From an uncultured Lachnoclostridium sp. (GTDB lineage: Bacteria > Bacillota > Clostridia > Lachnospirales > Lachnospiraceae), in assembly GCA_948330435.1 (NCBI GenBank), contig CAOJBY010000014.1, positions 33,184 to 97,183 of the forward strand: a DNA stretch of 64,000 nucleotides. Direction: 5' to 3'. The position numbers and the translations under genes are program-made. Positions 61,775 to 64,000 of the stretch are shown in pieces. Positions within the stretch are counted from its first letter, which is position 1; every line of letters begins with the position of its first letter. Under the pieces are notes generated by a model. It had not been told where the DNA came from. It saw only the letters and a program-made list of their open reading frames with translations, and made no database searches.

Positions 61775-62710
61775 ATGCGATGTCCCAAGTGTGGTGCAGA
61801 ACTGGAAGCAGGAAGTATATACTGTAATTCCTGTTTGCAGGAACTACAGATTGTTCCGGACTACGATCCTTTAGAAGAACTGGTAATCGGACAGGAGAAA
61901 GAGGACCCGGGAGAAGAGTTAAAAGAACAATTACATAAAGAATCGGATACGGCAGAGACACCAAAGAAGACCTTGTGGAGATCCAAATTGTTCTGGCAAT
62001 TGTCATTTCTGTTTCTGGCAGTTCTGGTTTGTTTTGGGGCTTTTATGCTCTCTTATCAGGCTATGGGACGTCAGAATAATTACGCCTATCAGCTAAAAAA
62101 AGGAATGGAACTGATAGAGAGTGAACAATATGAGGAAGCCCTCCCTTATCTGAAACAGGCCCAGAATCTTCAGAAAGATATGGAGGGTGCAGATACCACT
62201 CCCCTACGTTCCCTTGCAAAAGCATATGCCCAGGTGGATGCGAAAGAACTGGCTGTAGAGTGTATGAAGAGTGCCATTCTTATGGAAGAATCGGCGAGAG
62301 GGGGCAATTATGAACTGGAAGAAATATATCTGGAGACAATGGATATCCTGAATCAGACCGGGCAAACAGAATTAGTGGATGAAATCATTGAATCCTGTAA
62401 TTATGAAGAAATCAGGGAAAAGCTGCTTCCTTACCGAATCGAAAAGCCTACCTGTGATATGCCGGAAGGGAACTATAATTATTATGTAATGTTGGAACTT
62501 AGTGCTGAGTATGGTTCGATTTACTATACCTTGGATGGTACGGAGCCTACAAAGGACAGTACCCGTTATGAAAAGCCCATTGAATTGACAGAAGGGGAAA
62601 ATCTTCTCAGTGCGGTGGCAATCAATAAAAAGGGAATGGTCAGTGAACCGTTGGTACAGATCTACCGACTGGAATTTAAATATGACCCAAATATGGATGA
62701 GGAGGACTGA
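61775..62710 (+). CDS. Zinc-ribbon membrane protein with TPR-like and chitobiase C-terminal-like domains
   Basis: This 311-residue protein has an N-terminal zinc ribbon (Cys3, Cys6, Cys17, Cys20), an acidic stretch, one membrane helix (about residues 74-95) and an extracellular TPR-like region (ESEQYEEALPYLKQAQNLQK). A chitobiase C-terminal-like domain follows (SIYYTLDGTEPTKDSTRYEK). A similar chitobiase-like domain occurs in the CotH protein at 592. Start 11 bases after ftsK. Role unknown, perhaps cell-wall associated. Confidence 0.7.
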   Translation: MRCPKCGAELEAGSIYCNSCLQELQIVPDYDPLEELVIGQEKEDPGEELKEQLHKESDTAETPKKTLWRSKLFWQLSFLFLAVLVCFGAFMLSYQAMGRQNNYAYQLKKGMELIESEQYEEALPYLKQAQNLQKDMEGADTTPLRSLAKAYAQVDAKELAVECMKSAILMEESARGGNYELEEIYLETMDILNQTGQTELVDEIIESCNYEEIREKLLPYRIEKPTCDMPEGNYNYYVMLELSAEYGSIYYTLDGTEPTKDSTRYEKPIELTEGENLLSAVAINKKGMVSEPLVQIYRLEFKYDPNMDEED

Positions 62711-62713
62711 CAA

Positions 62714-63016
62714 ATGGTAAAACACCTGGTTATGTGGAACTTTAAGGAAGATTTTCCGGAAGAGAAGAAAGAGGCTATGGCACAGGAGGCGGATGCCCGT
62801 CTGAAAGCTCTGGTGGGGCAGGTAAAGGGCCTGACTTTCGCAGAAATGCGTCTAAATAAGCTTCATGGAAGTAATCGGGAGCTTCTTCTGGTATCAGAGC
62901 TTGAGACACCGGAGGATCTGGATGCCTATCAGGTACACCCGTTGCATGTGGCAGTGGCGGAAGAGGTCATCAAGCCTGCGGCCTGTGATCGTGTCTGCTT
63001 TGATTATGAGGTATGA
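62714..63016 (+). CDS. Dabb (stress-responsive A/B barrel) family protein
   Basis: This 100-residue single-domain protein has the Dabb pattern: VKHLVMWNFKEDFPEEKK at the start, a central SNRELLLVSELETPEDL, and YQVHPLHVAVAEEV near the end. Such proteins form dimeric ferredoxin-like barrels of mostly unknown function. The gene begins three bases after the upstream stop. Confidence 0.82.
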   Translation: MVKHLVMWNFKEDFPEEKKEAMAQEADARLKALVGQVKGLTFAEMRLNKLHGSNRELLLVSELETPEDLDAYQVHPLHVAVAEEVIKPAACDRVCFDYEV

Positions 63017-63033
63017 TTGGACACATTTTTTTA

Positions 63034-63062
63034 TTGAAATCTTTGTGAATTTGCATTATGAT
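63034..63062 (+). promoter_or_regulatory. Promoter of the nfnA gene
   Basis: TTGAAA (63034-63039) and TATGAT (63057-63062) are 17 bases apart, giving a leader of about 37 bases with CAGGAGGA before the start codon. Confidence 0.75.
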
Positions 63063-63105
63063 GTTATAGATGAGTAATTCTAAAAAATACTCCAGGAGGA
63101 AGCTT

Positions 63106-63990
63106 ATGTTCAAGATTTTGAAAGCAGAGCAGCTCTCTGCAAATGTCTACATGAAAGTGGTCCATGCTCCAAGAGTGGCAAAGTCTTGCGAGCCGGGACA
63201 GTTTATTATCGTAAGAGTGGACGAGACGGCAGAACGTATTCCGCTGACCATCTGTGATTACGACAGAGAGGCCGGAACCATAACCATCGTATTCCAGCCT
63301 ATTGGCGTTTCTACCCATAAGATGGTAGATCTGAAGGAAGGGGATTTCTTTGAAGACTTCGTAGGTCCCTTAGGTAAGCCTTCCGAGCTGGTAACAGATG
63401 ATTTTGAAGAGGTAAAGAAGAAAAAGGTTGTGTTTATCGCTGGCGGTGTTGGAACAGCACCTGTATATCCCCAGGCAAAGTGGCTTCATGACCACGGCAT
63501 TGAGTGTGACATTATCGTGGGTGCAAGAACAAAGGATCTTTTGATTCTGGAAGAGGAAATGAGCAAGGTAGGTAATCTGCATCTGTGTACGGATGACGGC
63601 AGCTATGGCTTCCACGGTGTGGGAACCGCTATGCTGGAGAAGCTGGTAAGCGAAGGTCATCAGTATGATCTCTGTGTGGCCATTGGTCCCATGATTATGA
63701 TGAAGTTTGCATGTCTGACCACAAAGAAGCTGGGGATTCCGACGATTGTCAGCATGAATCCGATTATGGTAGACGGAACCGGCATGTGCGGTGCCTGTCG
63801 TGTGCTGGTAGGTGATGAAGTGAAGTTCGCCTGCGTGGACGGACCGGAGTTTGACGGTCATCTGATTGACTTTGACCAGGCTATGAAGCGTGCGGCTATG
63901 TATAAGACGGAAGAGGGAAGACGTCTCCTGGCATATCAGGAGGGTGATACCCATCACGGCGGCTGCGGAAATTGCGGAGGTGACAAATAA
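63106..63990 (+). CDS. NADH-dependent ferredoxin:NADP+ oxidoreductase alpha subunit-like (NfnA/SudB)
   Basis: This 294-residue flavoprotein has an FAD domain (AKSCEPGQFIIVRVDETAER), the NAD(P) motif VVFIAGGVGTAPVYPQAKWL and a C-terminal cluster motif MCGACRVLVGDEVKFACVDG that binds 2Fe-2S. An extra tail GGCGNCGG is odd and cysteine-rich. The family pairs with a GltD-like subunit for electron bifurcation between NADH, NADPH and ferredoxin, or acts as sulfide dehydrogenase. The partner's ATG overlaps this stop codon. Confidence 0.9.
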   Translation: MFKILKAEQLSANVYMKVVHAPRVAKSCEPGQFIIVRVDETAERIPLTICDYDREAGTITIVFQPIGVSTHKMVDLKEGDFFEDFVGPLGKPSELVTDDFEEVKKKKVVFIAGGVGTAPVYPQAKWLHDHGIECDIIVGARTKDLLILEEEMSKVGNLHLCTDDGSYGFHGVGTAMLEKLVSEGHQYDLCVAIGPMIMMKFACLTTKKLGIPTIVSMNPIMVDGTGMCGACRVLVGDEVKFACVDGPEFDGHLIDFDQAMKRAAMYKTEEGRRLLAYQEGDTHHGGCGNCGGDK

Positions 63991-64000
63991 TGGGAGACGT
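63990..64000 (+). CDS. Start of next gene, probably the GltD-like partner (NfnB), cut by window end
   Basis: ATGGGAGACGT begins on the last base of the nfnA stop codon (TAATG overlap), with GGAGG about 11 bases upstream. Only three full codons are visible, so identity rests on the usual order nfnA-nfnB (annotated as NADPH-dependent glutamate synthase). Confidence 0.5.

Overview
The window reads as a chromosomal segment of a low-to-mid GC Clostridia, most likely a Lachnospiraceae gut anaerobe (Blautia/Ruminococcus/Dorea-like). Reasons are gene content and order: acetate kinase, the rpmF-plsX-acpP-rnc-smc-ftsY group, a biotin-dependent sodium-pump decarboxylase cluster, IspH followed by an S1-domain protein, Rnf subunits with ApbE, FtsW plus a PBP2-type transpeptidase, and an NfnA-type flavoprotein. 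No tRNA, rRNA, CRISPR array, prophage or complete insertion sequence was seen.

Layout. 1-459 is the end of ackA. 592-5449 is a surface cluster: CotH-type kinase, beta-helix carbohydrate-binding protein, VTC-domain protein and DUF4956 membrane protein. 5505-6326 is yceD-rpmF with its own promoter and terminator. A chemoreceptor with an extracellular zinc-binding CZB domain lies between rpmF and plsX. 8292-15034 is plsX-acpP-rnc-smc-ftsY. 15186-18088 holds small accessory genes, one of them frameshifted. 18133-20169 is a RelB/PIN toxin-antitoxin pair directly upstream of ilvA. 20215-22368 holds a small membrane protein, a duplicated RhaM-like protein and a lipoprotein. 22400-25986 is mntP under a yybP-ykoY manganese riboswitch, then a P-type cation ATPase. 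26033-31683 is the decarboxylase cluster (12S-like carboxyltransferase, OadG lipoprotein, biotin carrier, OadB, 5S-like carboxyltransferase).

31684-34809 is the most accessory part. It holds a deletion scar joining a SIR2-like gene to the last codons of a HerA-like helicase, a promoter-repeat-terminator RNA upstream of a shortened PBECR4/CptN-like ORF (type III toxin-antitoxin architecture), a GNAT gene, a tandem hairpin repeat and a MazEF-type pair. 34983-45576 is mainly core: BaiN-like flavoprotein, an Hsp90-like ATPase with a helical partner, cmk, ispH, S1 protein, ABC-permease-like protein, rnfC and rnfD. apbE runs convergently. 46650-64000 holds glgX, FlxA-like protein, a LytTR two-component system, ruvAB, zapA, U32 peptidase, ftsW/PBP2, ftsK, a zinc-ribbon protein, Dabb protein, nfnA and the first bases of its partner.

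Main novelty. Three 102-nt copies of one structured RNA were found: one before the P-type ATPase gene and two in tandem before the 5S carboxyltransferase gene. Their stems show compensatory base changes, and each set ends just before a ribosome binding site. This is probably a cis-regulatory RNA, possibly a cation or metabolite riboswitch, that I cannot assign to a known class. The second point is the type III-like RNA beside the SIR2-HerA scar.
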